From Paratissierella segnis (GTDB taxonomy: Bacteria; Bacillota; Clostridia; Tissierellales; Tissierellaceae): DNA of 64,000 nt. Below, one piece after another: positions 15,950 through 26,126 of this stretch. Positions within the stretch are counted from its first letter, which is position 1, and each line of letters begins with the position of its first letter. Under the pieces are notes generated by a model that saw only the letters and a list, made by a program, of their open reading frames with translations, made no database searches and was not told the origin of the DNA. The translations under genes were made by a program, and so were the position numbers. The stretch is from contig NZ_JACRTG010000010.1 in NCBI RefSeq assembly GCF_014385195.1, positions 21,287-85,286 of the forward strand, given 5' to 3'.

Positions 15950-17224
15950 TTATTTTTGCTTGATTGTTTCTAATCCATTTAGATATTTTTTTAATACTTC
16001 AGGTACTGTAATAGATCCGTCCTCTTGCTGGAAGTTTTCCAATATTGCCGCAAATGTCCTTCCTACTGCCAATCCGGAGCCATTCAATGTGTGTAAAAAG
16101 TCTACCTTACCATTTTCTCTTCTAAATCTAATATTTGCTCTTCTTGCTTGAAAATCCTCAAAATTGCTACAGCTGGAAATCTCTACATATCTTCCGTAAC
16201 TGGGCATCCATACTTCCAAGTCATAAGTCTTTGCGGATGAAAACCCTAAATCTCCTGTACTTAACATCACAACTCTATACGGTAAGCCAATTCTCTTTAG
16301 GACTTCTTCTGCATCGCTTGTTAGTTTCTCTAACTCAGCATATGAGGTATCGGGATGAGAAAACTTAACCAATTCTACCTTATCGAATTGGTGATTTCTA
16401 ATAAGTCCTCTGGTATCTCTCCCGGCAGAACCAGCTTCTTGCCTAAAGCAAGGAGTATATGCAGTATAATATATCGGTAATTCTTTTTCAGCTATTATTT
16501 CATCTCTTAATAGATTTGTTAACGGAACTTCAGCTGTGGGAATAAGGAAAAAATCTTTGCTTGGCAGATGGAACATTTCCTCTTCAAATTTTGGCAATTG
16601 TCCTGTGCCTATCATACTGTCCCTATTTACCATAAATGGGGTTGAAAACTCCGTATAATCTTGGTCTTCCGTATGAAGCTCAAGCATAAAATTGATGATC
16701 GCTCTTTCAAGCTTGGAGCCCAATCCTCTAAACAATGTGAATCTAGCTCCTGCAATCTTAGATGCTCTTTCAAAATCAAGAATATTTAAGTTTACTCCCA
16801 ATTCCCAATGAGGTTTTGGCTCAAATCCAAATTCCCTTGGCTTCCCCCATTTTCTCATTTCTAGATTATCAGTATCACTGCTGCCCTCTATTACTGAACT
16901 ATGAGGCGTATTTGGTATCTGAAGCAACAATTTTTTAAGTTCTTCATCAATTTCTTTTACTTCTTGATCTAATTCTTTTATCTTCTCAGACAAAAGCTTC
17001 ATTTTTTTAAAGGTTTCCGAGACGTCTTGACCTTCCTTTTTTAGTCTGGGTATATCTTTAGAAGACTTATTTTGTTCAGCCTTCATCTCTTCAACTTGAA
17101 CCAATACTTTTCTTCTTTTTTCATCCAATTCCACTACTTCATCAATTGGAAAATTACCATGCCTCTTTTTCAATGCATTTACTACTTCTTTAGGGTTAGA
17201 TCTGATACGTCTTATGTCTAGCAT
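15950..17224 (-). CDS. serS: Seryl-tRNA synthetase
   Basis: A 424-residue class II synthetase that charges tRNA-Ser with serine in the cytoplasm. Residues 1-105 form the long antiparallel coiled-coil arm that grips the tRNA-Ser variable arm. Motif 2 (CFRQEAGSAGRDTRGLIRNHQF) and motif 3 (GSGLAVGRTFAAILENFQ) are complete. Length is standard. The ATG has GGGAGG upstream. No T-box leader was recognised; instead the 200-nt leader holds a short malic-enzyme-like ORF and a 15-nt palindrome. Confidence 0.96.
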   Translation of the reverse strand: MLDIRRIRSNPKEVVNALKKRHGNFPIDEVVELDEKRRKVLVQVEEMKAEQNKSSKDIPRLKKEGQDVSETFKKMKLLSEKIKELDQEVKEIDEELKKLLLQIPNTPHSSVIEGSSDTDNLEMRKWGKPREFGFEPKPHWELGVNLNILDFERASKIAGARFTLFRGLGSKLERAIINFMLELHTEDQDYTEFSTPFMVNRDSMIGTGQLPKFEEEMFHLPSKDFFLIPTAEVPLTNLLRDEIIAEKELPIYYTAYTPCFRQEAGSAGRDTRGLIRNHQFDKVELVKFSHPDTSYAELEKLTSDAEEVLKRIGLPYRVVMLSTGDLGFSSAKTYDLEVWMPSYGRYVEISSCSNFEDFQARRANIRFRRENGKVDFLHTLNGSGLAVGRTFAAILENFQQEDGSITVPEVLKKYLNGLETIKQK

Positions 17225-17261
17225 AGATAAAACCTCCCTCTAGTATATTTCAAAATTCGAA

Positions 17262-17324
17262 TCAAAGATACTGATAAAAATTACTTTTACTGTGTAATTC
17301 CAATGCCTCTTCTCTTAAGTTCAT
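17262..17324 (-). pseudogene. 20-codon remnant resembling the malic enzyme N-terminus
   Basis: An ATG-started ORF of 20 codons encodes MNLREEALELHSKSNFYQYL and then stops. The opening LREEALELH strongly resembles the first residues of bacterial NAD-malic enzymes, after which similarity ends. An upstream GAGAGG could serve as its ribosome-binding site. It lies in the serS leader, 37 nt before the serS start. I read it as a deletion relic of a malic enzyme gene that once stood before serS; a serS leader peptide by coincidence is the alternative. Confidence 0.5.
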
Positions 17325-17367
17325 AATTTGCCTCTCGTTCATTATTCTCAATGCTTTAACTTATATA

Positions 17368-17382
17368 TTATCACAGTGATAA
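17368..17382. promoter_or_regulatory. 15-nt palindrome upstream of serS
   Basis: TTATCACAGTGATAA is a perfect 7-1-7 inverted repeat, resembling operator sites of Crp/Fnr-like or GntR-type regulators. It lies about 45 nt upstream of the malic-enzyme-like start, a position suited to control the former gene. It could now be an orphan site or act on serS. Confidence 0.4.
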
Positions 17383-17404
17383 AAAAGTACAAACAAAAAT
17401 ACAA

Positions 17405-17424
17405 GGGACGGTATAAACCGCCCC
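17405..17424 (-). terminator. Terminator of the giant surface-protein gene
   Basis: On the minus strand GGGGCGG and CCGTCCC pair around a 6-nt loop and are followed by TTGTATTTTTGTTT. It begins at the stop codon of the upstream gene. Confidence 0.65.
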
Positions 17425-20400
17425 CTAATTTATCAGTAGTTGAATGCTTCCTCCATCATTATAATAACTGAAATTTAATCCTAAATGCTCAACCATAAAA
17501 TCTACAGGCATATAAGCTCTTCCTTCTATTATCACAGGCTTGGAAGGCAAATTTACTAAACTGCCATTTATATATGAGTGTTCACTTCCTATATCCATAA
17601 TAATGGATTTAGTTTCCCCATACACGACTCCATTTAATAACAATCTCTTGGTACCCGGTCCATTGATTAGACTTACGCTAAAACCTAATTCATCACCTAT
17701 TGTCTTTACAGGTAGCAGTATGCTATTATTAATGCTGTCATATATATATAATTTTGTATCCAATGTAACATTCTTGCCTCTTACTACCAATCTAGTATTG
17801 GCATTCTTTGTAGTTTTTAATATATTGGAAAGCTCTGTAATCCTTAATTTACTTTCATAAATTCTAAATGCCGCCGCATCTGAAGTTGGAATACCCGTGG
17901 TGGGAATAGTTTTCTTTAACTCTTTAGTTTTTCCCCATTCCGGCTCTGTAACTCCTATAATCCTTTTATTGTTTGGAAGTGGAGTTGTCGGAATTATGTT
18001 CCCGGGCAAATTGCTTCCGCCGGGTTTGTTGCCGCCTGTTCCGGGTTTATCATTGCCACCGTTTCCGGAACCGCCTCCATTATTTCCTCCCGAGCCCCCG
18101 CTACCTTTACCTTCTATTGCATCTAATCTTGCGTTTAGTTCGTCTATCTTTGCCTTAGTATCCGGTCCATCATTTATTATGATCTTTACCCTTAACCTAG
18201 CTATACGGATATAACTTTCCAGTTCATCAGAACCACTTCTATACTTTTCTTCCGCTGCCTCCACTGCATTTTCTGCATTTTTTATACGTTCTTCGTTTAA
18301 TATTCCCTCTTTCTCCGCTTTGTACATTGCATCTATATCATTTAAAAATCCTGTTAAGGTATCTTTCGCAGCTTTGTTATTGTCACTAATCCAGCCAATA
18401 GCCATTTTAGCAGCAAAAATAACTTTATCAATTTTCTCCTGTTCATTCATCACATTACCTTTTCTTATTGACTCAGCAAGCAAATCAGCCGCATCATTAA
18501 CTGCCTTCACAGCCAAATCTATAAGTTCTTGGTCATTATCTGTAATTAATTTACCTTCAATGGCGTTTATGGTATTTAATATTGTTTTTTTAATGTCTTT
18601 ATTTTTATTATGACCTATTCTATCTATTGCTCTTCTGGCAGCAGCAATATCCAATCTAGCTTGAGATTTACCTTGTTCATCTTTTGCCTTATCTACCGAA
18701 TATGATGCTATATTTACTAACCTTACAGCTTCCTTTACATCTATATTGTCCTCTGACAACTCTATTTCTTCATTTGCATAGTCTATTTGAGCTAATAAAT
18801 CCTTTTGGTTGCTTAATTTCCTAACGGCAGCATTTGCCTTTATAACCTGATTCTTGGCATCATCTATCATTTCATATGCTGCTTTTATTTTGTCAGTTTC
18901 ATCATCTGCTCCTTCTATAATTTTAGAAATAAAAGTATTGGTTTCATCAATAATTTTGAATACATCATTTAATGCCTCATTAGCAGCTTTTAAAGCTTCA
19001 GTTTCATTGATTTCTTCTTCTCCTATTGATTGATCCAAATCATCTAATATCTTTTTTAACCTATTATATGAATCTTCTGCCAGATCCTTAAGCTCATCAA
19101 CAGCAAATCTGGCTTTTATGCTGTCTGCTGCTATTCTGCTTTCAACTGCCTTTTCTACCAACTTTGTAGCTTCTGCAACCTTCTTTGATATGTCTAATTG
19201 GTTTTTTAAATCAGCAATTATTTTCCCTAAATGTTCAATGATATCTTTATATCTGCCATCTACCTTATTTAAAGCAGTTTCTGCATCCTTCACACTCTTT
19301 TCTGTAGGATATGCTTCTGCTCTGGCAACAGCTGCTTTAGCGTCCTTTGCTATTTGAATAGCATCTAATCGTTTCTGTAAACTTGCTCTAAGTTTTTTAT
19401 CAGTTACTTTGTCTATGGCTTTTTGTGCCTTTTGGATTGTTTCATTACTGGGTTCTGAATCTTTTTTCATTTCACCTTCTGCTTCAAGAACAGCTTCTTC
19501 AGCTTCAGTAACCTTTGCCCCTTCATCTTTTAGATAGTCTTCTATGGCTTTAATCCTACTGCTTATATCACTTATCATACCTTCATATATAGTTTTATCT
19601 TCATCTGCAATTTTTTCAATTATACTTTTAAAATCTTCTAGAGCTGTCCCAGCAGCATTTTTGTTTATCTCATTTCTATTTTTTTCTGCATTTTCCAATA
19701 CCTTTATAGTTTGTACATAGCTTTCAAGTGCTCGGATCCTAGCATTTAGATTTGATATTTTATCTCTGTACTCAGCCTTATTACTAATTGCAGCTACTGC
19801 ATTCTTAGCTGTCGTAATATCTTTTGATAGTGTTTTGCTATTATGCAACGCACTTTCTTCAGCATACTTTACTAAATTTTCTGCTATTGAAACTTCCAGA
19901 GTTTCTATTTCCTCAGTTAATTTATCTTTTTCAGTTTGATCTTTAACCAAGTCTATTGCCTTTTTAGCTGCTGTAATATCTTTTGATAGTTTTGTTTCTT
20001 CTGCTTTTTTTACTGCTTCTTTTGCCTTTTTAAGAAGGTCAGCAGCTTCATTTTTTTCTAATTTAGCTCTTAATGCATTAACTCTATCATCAAGACCCGG
20101 TTTGTAATCTGGATTAATATTTAACAACGCCTTTTCTGCCGCTGTAACGTCCTTCGCTGTTAACGTGCCATTCTCAGCTTTTATTTCCGCATTTTCCACC
20201 GTTTGTTTAGCCTTTATTGCATTGTTTAATTCCTTAATCGTAGCTTGGAATTCTTTTTTTATGTTGCTGGTTGGTAAATTTTTAACTGCTTCTTCAGCTT
20301 CTTTTACTGCCAGAATATTATCTGATGATAATGTCCCTTCCGTTGTTAAACTAGTTATGGCTTCATTAACTGCTTTCTCCGCATTTTCAATCTTTTTATC

Positions 20401-22962
20401 AGTATCTATCATAGAAATGATATCTTTTAATTTCTTTTCTAATTCTTTTTTAATTTTACTGTCTGATATGTCAGCAATAGCTGTCTCTGCATCCTCAATT
20501 GAACCAGTTTTCTTAACATCTTCAATCAATTCTATAGCTAATTTCGCTTTTTTTATGACTGTCATTCTGCTGATTCGTTGTGTTTTAACTATACTTTCTT
20601 TAAGCTTATTTATAGCCGTATCAGCAATATCTACAGCATTCTGTAATTCAGTTTTATTAGTCTCAGAATATTCCCTAAGATATTTTGCAAGACAAACTTC
20701 TGTTTTTCCCATTGCAGCTGTTGCATCTATTCTATTGTTTAAATCATCCTTTATTATTCCATCCGGAAGCAGCTTAACAGCTTCCCTTGCTAAAGCAATA
20801 TCTATGTCTTTCATGCTTTTTTCTGCCTTTTCTACTGCCTTTACAGCTTTTGTCACTAAATCTGATGAATCTATTGCCGATTCTACCCTATCTAATCTAG
20901 CATTTAAAGTATTTATTTCTGTTTGATAATCTTTACTAATATTATCTATAGCTTTTCTTGATGATGTAACATAAGTCATTTTTAGGGGGATTGCAGTTTC
21001 TGCTTTTTCTACTGCTTTCATCGCAGTTATTACCAGCTTAATAGCCTTTATTCTATTTTGTTGATTAGTTCTAACACCCATATCCTTAATTTTCTTAATT
21101 TCTTGTTCAGCTACTTTAACAAATTCTTCAGATTTATCAATTCTACTTATTAATGAATCTTGAGGATCTAATATATCTTCTACAGGGATATTTTTTATAC
21201 TATCATCTGCATTATTTATTGATTTTATTGCATCTACTGCAATTTTAACATTATCTATTCTCCCTTGTAATTGTTTCTTTATAGATTCAGTTTTAATATT
21301 TTCTATTGCAGCATTCGCGTCATTAATTTTATCATCTAAACCCTCTATTTTATTGTTTCTTAAGTTGCTTTCTATTTCTTCTACTATTTCTTTAACTTCA
21401 TTGATTAATTTCTGTTCTTTTTCATTATCATCTATTTCATCTTGTAAAGCTTTTATTCTATCCTTTAGATTTGTCTTTGTTTCTCCTTCTTTAAGATTAT
21501 CAACTGAATCAAATGCTTTCTCTATATCATCTAGTAATTTAGTTCTTTCCGCCTTTTCCACAGCAATGGTAGCTTCTAAGATTTTTATTCTTTCTTCTAG
21601 CTCTGTTCTTTGTTCCTGTCTTACAATTTTAACTGCATCTTTAGCAAGGATAATGTCTTCCTCAGATTTTGTTCTTTCAGCCTTTTGTATTGCAGCAACA
21701 GCTGCTTCCAGAGCATTTATTCTTTCTTCTAGATCTTTATTTGCAATCATGGTAATTGATTCTTTGGCGGCTAAAATATCATTCATTTGAAAAGTTTTTT
21801 CTGCTTTTGTTACTGCTTTAATTACAATTGACTCTTTTTTCTTGAGGATTTTATTTGTTAAATCATCTATTTTCCCTTCCAGTTCTTCAAAAGCTGTGCT
21901 TAAAGTTCCATCTTGATATTTATCTACTTCGCTCTTTAATATATCTTTTAATTCATCGTAGTTCTTTTTCTTCTCTTCTATGGTTATAAGCTTCTGCTTA
22001 GATTCTTTAATCTTTTCTATTGATGTATCTTCAGATATATTTTTGATATCATTAATTGTTTTATCTATATCTTTTTTAATTAGCTCTATTTCATATATTA
22101 GTTGTTGGACTGTAGGATTGCTCCCTACATATTTTTCATCTGCAAAAACCTTTCCCCTATGTCTATCAAAATTCCAGATAGATTTATCCTTTAGTATCAA
22201 GAAACACTTATCACTAACAACATTATCCTCAATACTTTCCTGTCTACCATCCACATGATACCATAGACCTTGAACCTTCACTAAATTCCATATGCTTCCT
22301 TCTTCTTCAACTTTCCCAATGGCAATATCATTATCGTATCCCAGTTCATCCATCATCATCGCAAATAGGATTGTATATGAGCTTTTATCAAGAATATCCT
22401 TATCATCTTGTTTATGAATAAATATTCCCTTAATTTCAGATACTTCCTTACCTTCGACATTACTCAAGGCACCAACTATAAAATCATAGGCGTACTTTAT
22501 TTTCTCATAATCAGTAAATTTAATTTTAATTATATTGTATTGTTCATTAAGATTTGCCCTTAAACTATCAAAATCCTGTTTAATGTATTTATACTCTATT
22601 TGATGGGTTACACTTTTTAAAACTTTTGTGGTTTCATCAAGTACAGGAACGATTGTCTTATTTGTTATATTTAACTCCCCTAGGTGATAAGGGGTTGAAC
22701 TCAATGCTTCTTTAAATTCATTTTCAATTTTAATACGGGCCATGTTCTCTGAAGTAAAGATTTCACTTCCATTAAAATTAATAATTATACTCTCTTCCTG
22801 ATTCATAATACCATTTTTAAGCTTCTCCCTATATTCATTCCAATCCTTTACAGTGTATGTACCTGCAAACACTGTAGATGGCATAATCATAGGTATGATT
22901 ATCGACATAACTAATATTAAACCTATACATCTATGCACTATATTTTTAATTTTATTATTCAA
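17425..22962 (-). CDS. Giant (1845 aa) exported helical-repeat surface protein
   Basis: A signal peptide occupies residues 1-33. At about 155-265 lies a degenerate transglutaminase-like domain: the WYHVD motif remains, but the catalytic Cys is missing and the HAWN His is replaced (SIWN). Residues from about 290 to 1610 are tandem helical repeats of 60-70 residues built on AEKAVEKAE...AKEAVxxI...L..RI..L, very rich in Lys, Glu and Ala. A Gly/Pro linker near 1615-1655 leads to a C-terminal copper amine oxidase N1-type stalk domain (about 1729-1845). No SLH or LPXTG anchor is seen. The TTG start has AGGAGG upstream. A structural or adhesive cell-surface role is inferred. Confidence 0.8.
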   Translation of the reverse strand: MNNKIKNIVHRCIGLILVMSIIIPMIMPSTVFAGTYTVKDWNEYREKLKNGIMNQEESIIINFNGSEIFTSENMARIKIENEFKEALSSTPYHLGELNITNKTIVPVLDETTKVLKSVTHQIEYKYIKQDFDSLRANLNEQYNIIKIKFTDYEKIKYAYDFIVGALSNVEGKEVSEIKGIFIHKQDDKDILDKSSYTILFAMMMDELGYDNDIAIGKVEEEGSIWNLVKVQGLWYHVDGRQESIEDNVVSDKCFLILKDKSIWNFDRHRGKVFADEKYVGSNPTVQQLIYEIELIKKDIDKTINDIKNISEDTSIEKIKESKQKLITIEEKKKNYDELKDILKSEVDKYQDGTLSTAFEELEGKIDDLTNKILKKKESIVIKAVTKAEKTFQMNDILAAKESITMIANKDLEERINALEAAVAAIQKAERTKSEEDIILAKDAVKIVRQEQRTELEERIKILEATIAVEKAERTKLLDDIEKAFDSVDNLKEGETKTNLKDRIKALQDEIDDNEKEQKLINEVKEIVEEIESNLRNNKIEGLDDKINDANAAIENIKTESIKKQLQGRIDNVKIAVDAIKSINNADDSIKNIPVEDILDPQDSLISRIDKSEEFVKVAEQEIKKIKDMGVRTNQQNRIKAIKLVITAMKAVEKAETAIPLKMTYVTSSRKAIDNISKDYQTEINTLNARLDRVESAIDSSDLVTKAVKAVEKAEKSMKDIDIALAREAVKLLPDGIIKDDLNNRIDATAAMGKTEVCLAKYLREYSETNKTELQNAVDIADTAINKLKESIVKTQRISRMTVIKKAKLAIELIEDVKKTGSIEDAETAIADISDSKIKKELEKKLKDIISMIDTDKKIENAEKAVNEAITSLTTEGTLSSDNILAVKEAEEAVKNLPTSNIKKEFQATIKELNNAIKAKQTVENAEIKAENGTLTAKDVTAAEKALLNINPDYKPGLDDRVNALRAKLEKNEAADLLKKAKEAVKKAEETKLSKDITAAKKAIDLVKDQTEKDKLTEEIETLEVSIAENLVKYAEESALHNSKTLSKDITTAKNAVAAISNKAEYRDKISNLNARIRALESYVQTIKVLENAEKNRNEINKNAAGTALEDFKSIIEKIADEDKTIYEGMISDISSRIKAIEDYLKDEGAKVTEAEEAVLEAEGEMKKDSEPSNETIQKAQKAIDKVTDKKLRASLQKRLDAIQIAKDAKAAVARAEAYPTEKSVKDAETALNKVDGRYKDIIEHLGKIIADLKNQLDISKKVAEATKLVEKAVESRIAADSIKARFAVDELKDLAEDSYNRLKKILDDLDQSIGEEEINETEALKAANEALNDVFKIIDETNTFISKIIEGADDETDKIKAAYEMIDDAKNQVIKANAAVRKLSNQKDLLAQIDYANEEIELSEDNIDVKEAVRLVNIASYSVDKAKDEQGKSQARLDIAAARRAIDRIGHNKNKDIKKTILNTINAIEGKLITDNDQELIDLAVKAVNDAADLLAESIRKGNVMNEQEKIDKVIFAAKMAIGWISDNNKAAKDTLTGFLNDIDAMYKAEKEGILNEERIKNAENAVEAAEEKYRSGSDELESYIRIARLRVKIIINDGPDTKAKIDELNARLDAIEGKGSGGSGGNNGGGSGNGGNDKPGTGGNKPGGSNLPGNIIPTTPLPNNKRIIGVTEPEWGKTKELKKTIPTTGIPTSDAAAFRIYESKLRITELSNILKTTKNANTRLVVRGKNVTLDTKLYIYDSINNSILLPVKTIGDELGFSVSLINGPGTKRLLLNGVVYGETKSIIMDIGSEHSYINGSLVNLPSKPVIIEGRAYMPVDFMVEHLGLNFSYYNDGGSIQLLIN

Positions 22963-23076
22963 GTAAAAAACCTCCTTATAAGCATACTTAATATTATTAA
23001 TATCGGTTAAAGAGGGTATTTTTTTAAATCTATATTATAAACCTTCCTCGACAATGCTCGGAATTATAATTAACAT

Positions 23077-23111
23077 AAAAAATCCTAAGGACATTTAAAT
23101 CCCTAGGATTT
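23077..23111 (-). terminator. Terminator of the SLH-protein gene
   Basis: On the minus strand AAATCCTAGGG and CCTTAGGATT pair around an AT-rich loop and run into TTTTTTATG. It lies 10 nt past the stop of the SLH gene. Confidence 0.75.
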
Positions 23112-23121
23112 CTATCATATA

Positions 23122-24708
23122 TTATTTAATTTTTACAAATAAAGCTGCTATCTCTGCTCTTGTTATATTGTTTTTAGGTCTGAATGTTCCATCGGGATAT
23201 CCTGATATAACTTCTAGGTCTACAAGCTTTGTAATCTCCGATATATATGATGATATAGCTACGTCGGTAAGCTTCTTACTCATATCGGTATTGTATACAG
23301 CTCCTAAATCTAAGGCATTATCTATTAAAAATGCCACTTCTTCTCTGCTTATAGGTCTATCTATATTTAAATAATTAAATCTATATAGATTATCAGGTGG
23401 TACTCTGTCCAAAATGGATTTTGACTCTATATATCCCCATGAATTGAGGCTAATCGGAACCATTGCATCTCCTACAACAGGCTTCCCTTTTGCAGGAGTT
23501 GCAGCTATTAGTCTGCTTAACATAACCATAAATTCTTTTACAGTTATATTTCCCTTAGGTCTAAATGTCCCGTCAGGATAACCAGATATCAAGCCCTTTG
23601 ACACCAATTGACTGATGTCTCTTGATGCCCAAAATCCTTTATCTACATCTGTGAAGTTTTTAATTTTGGTTTTTTCCTTCTCTTGTCTCATCACATAAAA
23701 ATCCTGTTGGGAATTAGTTTCAAAATTTAAAACACTTAGCTTGTATATCTTGTTTAGCTCTAAATTTATCTGGTCATTCATCTCGACTGTTTTGTCTGTA
23801 TCTTCATTGTAGACTAACATATAATTCGTATCTATTTTGCTCTTTCCCTTTTTCGAGTTAGTTTCATCTTCATATCTAAAATGGTCGGCAACTTTTATTT
23901 TATCATTATATACTATATATGGACTAAAATTTACGGGACTTCTTCTGTCTTCAGAATTTTTCCAATCAGGTTTAATAAGTATGTATGCAGTCTCTTCAAA
24001 AGTTTTGTCCTTATTATTTGTCATGATAACCTTGAATAAACCGTATTTATCAAGCTTAATATTTCCATCTTTATCACAGGATAAGCCGCTCAATTTAAAT
24101 TTAATATCATTTTTATTGTATCGATAATAGTTATCCTTTATGACTTCGTCATATAAACTAAAGGCATTTACGACTTTGCCATATTCCAGTTCAAATATAT
24201 CCTCAAATCCTTTAAATTTATTGACCTCGGACTGCCTATTTTTAGCCAATCTCTCCAAAATAAATTCCGGAATATATTTTGTAAGCGGTGCATTATCTTC
24301 TTTAATTGAAAAATTATAATTGCTTTCATTGTCTGCATAATCTTTTATAGTTATATAGATAGATGAGGGGATTTCAACTTCAATCTCGTATACCTTACCT
24401 ACCTTTTTTCTGCCGTCGTATTCATACTCATAATCCTTTAATTTAATTTCATAGGATCGAAACTCCTTATTTATCGTATATATAATTGGTTTTGTAGCCA
24501 ACTCTTCATCATCCGATATGCTGAGTCTCAATACTCCATCTTCTACATAAGCATAATCAATTACGGGATTTGTTTTATCTTCATCTGTAGTATTTGTATC
24601 TGCCGCTATTGCATTGATAGCAATATATTTATCGAAGGGAATGATCCCAAATGATATAGACGCTGCCAAAACAAAAGTTAGCATTACTTTAAGTCTTCTT
24701 TTATCCAT
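23122..24708 (-). CDS. S-layer-homology domain surface protein
   Basis: A 528-residue exported protein. Residues 1-36 are a signal peptide. The middle (about 40-350) has beta-rich segments that look like Ig-like or cadherin-like modules (ITIKDYADNESNYNFSIKEDN). The C-terminus carries three SLH units, the first and third with the diagnostic ISGYPDGTFRPK, the second degenerate. SLH units bind pyruvylated secondary wall polymer, so the protein sits on the cell surface. The gene lies 160 nt upstream of the giant repeat protein on the same strand but has its own terminator. Function beyond anchoring is unknown. Confidence 0.88.
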   Translation of the reverse strand: MDKRRLKVMLTFVLAASISFGIIPFDKYIAINAIAADTNTTDEDKTNPVIDYAYVEDGVLRLSISDDEELATKPIIYTINKEFRSYEIKLKDYEYEYDGRKKVGKVYEIEVEIPSSIYITIKDYADNESNYNFSIKEDNAPLTKYIPEFILERLAKNRQSEVNKFKGFEDIFELEYGKVVNAFSLYDEVIKDNYYRYNKNDIKFKLSGLSCDKDGNIKLDKYGLFKVIMTNNKDKTFEETAYILIKPDWKNSEDRRSPVNFSPYIVYNDKIKVADHFRYEDETNSKKGKSKIDTNYMLVYNEDTDKTVEMNDQINLELNKIYKLSVLNFETNSQQDFYVMRQEKEKTKIKNFTDVDKGFWASRDISQLVSKGLISGYPDGTFRPKGNITVKEFMVMLSRLIAATPAKGKPVVGDAMVPISLNSWGYIESKSILDRVPPDNLYRFNYLNIDRPISREEVAFLIDNALDLGAVYNTDMSKKLTDVAISSYISEITKLVDLEVISGYPDGTFRPKNNITRAEIAALFVKIK

Positions 24709-24762
24709 TCATTTTCCTCCTTTCATGCTTTTAAATATTTCAATAATTAAAATAGGATAATT

Positions 24763-25782
24763 TTAAAGAGTCATATCTCCTTTTTTAATCCAACCTATCT
24801 TCCTTAGCCATTCGGATACTATGAACGATATAATTCCCGGCAAAACAAAGTGCATCAAGATTATCAATACTATCACTCTCGGACTTGAACCCATTGTATC
24901 AATAGTTGCGAACTGTCCCACCAGTCCGCTGGTTCCCATACCTGCTCCTATGCTATTTCCCTCCATCTTCAATACATATGATGATATAGGTCCTAATATT
25001 GCAGAGGATACAATTGCAGGAATCCATATTAATGGATTTTTTACTATATTTGACATTTGTATCATGGAAGTTCCTATCCCTTGAGCAATAAATCCGCCTA
25101 TTCCATTTTCTCTATAGGATGCAACGGCAAAGCCTATCATATTTGCTGCACATCCCACTGTTGAAGCCCCGGCTGCCAATCCTGACAGTTTCAATGATAT
25201 TGCTAAAGCTGCCGAACTGATCGGAAGCGTAAGTATAATTCCCATTACAACAGAGACTATTATCCCCATGGGAATAGGATGCAATTCGGTTGCCATATTA
25301 ATAAAATCGCCAACATAATCCAAAGCTACCGTTATATATGGTGATACATGTTTAGCTACTAATCCCCCGACTAAAATGGTAGAAATAGGAACCAAGACTA
25401 TGTCCACCTTTGTCTTTCCACTAATCATTTTTGATACTTCAGCACCTATTAATGATGCTATCATAGCCCCAACAGGTTCACCTGTATTTATTATAGCAGC
25501 AGCTCCATCAAAGGATATGCTGCCGGCACCTAAAGTCCCCGTAACCACAGATGCGAAAATTCCCAATGGAGGTGCACCTATGCTATGAGCAACCCCTGCC
25601 CCTATTGCAGGCCCCATCAGCTTTTGAGCTATATTACCAAAATTTATCAACATAGGAACATCTAATAAAGTACCTATTTGCTTAATTATAAGTCCGATAA
25701 TTAACGATGAAAATAATCCCAATGCCATTCCGTTAAAAACGTTTACTATGTAGTCCTGTATTCCTTTGCCTTTTTTAGCCAT
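24763..25782 (-). CDS. PfoR/PTS-EIIC-like membrane protein
   Basis: A 339-residue protein with eight to ten membrane segments, rich in Gly and Ala, with conserved blocks GPAIGAGVAHSIGAPPLGIF and GNSIGAGMGTSGLVGQ. The pattern matches the PTS_EIIC_2 family that includes the PfoR regulatory membrane protein of clostridia. No phosphorylation domains (IIA, IIB) are attached or nearby, so PTS sugar transport is doubtful. The ATG start follows AGAGGTG. It is preceded by a long repeat island and followed by the SLH gene without an obvious terminator. The substrate is unknown. Confidence 0.72.
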   Translation of the reverse strand: MAKKGKGIQDYIVNVFNGMALGLFSSLIIGLIIKQIGTLLDVPMLINFGNIAQKLMGPAIGAGVAHSIGAPPLGIFASVVTGTLGAGSISFDGAAAIINTGEPVGAMIASLIGAEVSKMISGKTKVDIVLVPISTILVGGLVAKHVSPYITVALDYVGDFINMATELHPIPMGIIVSVVMGIILTLPISSAALAISLKLSGLAAGASTVGCAANMIGFAVASYRENGIGGFIAQGIGTSMIQMSNIVKNPLIWIPAIVSSAILGPISSYVLKMEGNSIGAGMGTSGLVGQFATIDTMGSSPRVIVLIILMHFVLPGIISFIVSEWLRKIGWIKKGDMTL

Positions 25783-25812
25783 ATAACACCTCTTATATAT
25801 AGATTTAATTAT

Positions 25813-26126
25813 AATTCACAATTCACAATTCACAATTAAAACCGGAGATCCTTCGTTTCACTCAAGGATGACACCTGCGGTGTCAATGCACAATTGAAAG
25901 CATTAGTCGTCATTGTAGTGGTGGATGACCCTTCGCCCCTAAGAATCTCTCCTTATTGACACTAAAGCTCGACCACAGCAGTTCTTCTCTCTTAGATATT
26001 CACTCTTTACTATCTTTTCATTGTGCATTATGACCTGTGAATTGTGAATTGCTTTTCATATCTTTCAACTGTTGTTCACTGTTCACTGTTACTTATTCAC
26101 TGATTCTCTCTTACCTATTACCTGTT
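25813..26126. repeat. Repeat island, second copy of the 2.1-2.4 kb island
   Basis: The island opens with AATTCACAATTCACAATTC. It then contains the hairpin unit GATCCTTCGTTTCACTCAAG with the flanking AACCGGA and GATGACACC also seen at 2139-2177. It continues with AAGCTCGACC and tracts of TTCACTGTTCACTG, ACTTATTCACTG and TTCTCTCTT, all shared with the first island in the same order. No ORF was found. It separates dnaI from the PfoR-like gene. Confidence 0.8.

Noticed and set aside
17225..17424. Possible serine T-box before serS
   Set aside because: No GGTGGNACC-type antiterminator or terminator was found in the 200-nt leader.
24763..25782. Functional sugar PTS permease
   Set aside because: No IIA or IIB domains, no Cys/His phosphorylation sites and no sugar genes nearby; the PfoR-like family call is more cautious.
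25813..26126. Repeat island as a CRISPR array
   Set aside because: The units are degenerate, unequal and overlapping; there are no constant repeats with unique spacers and no cas genes.
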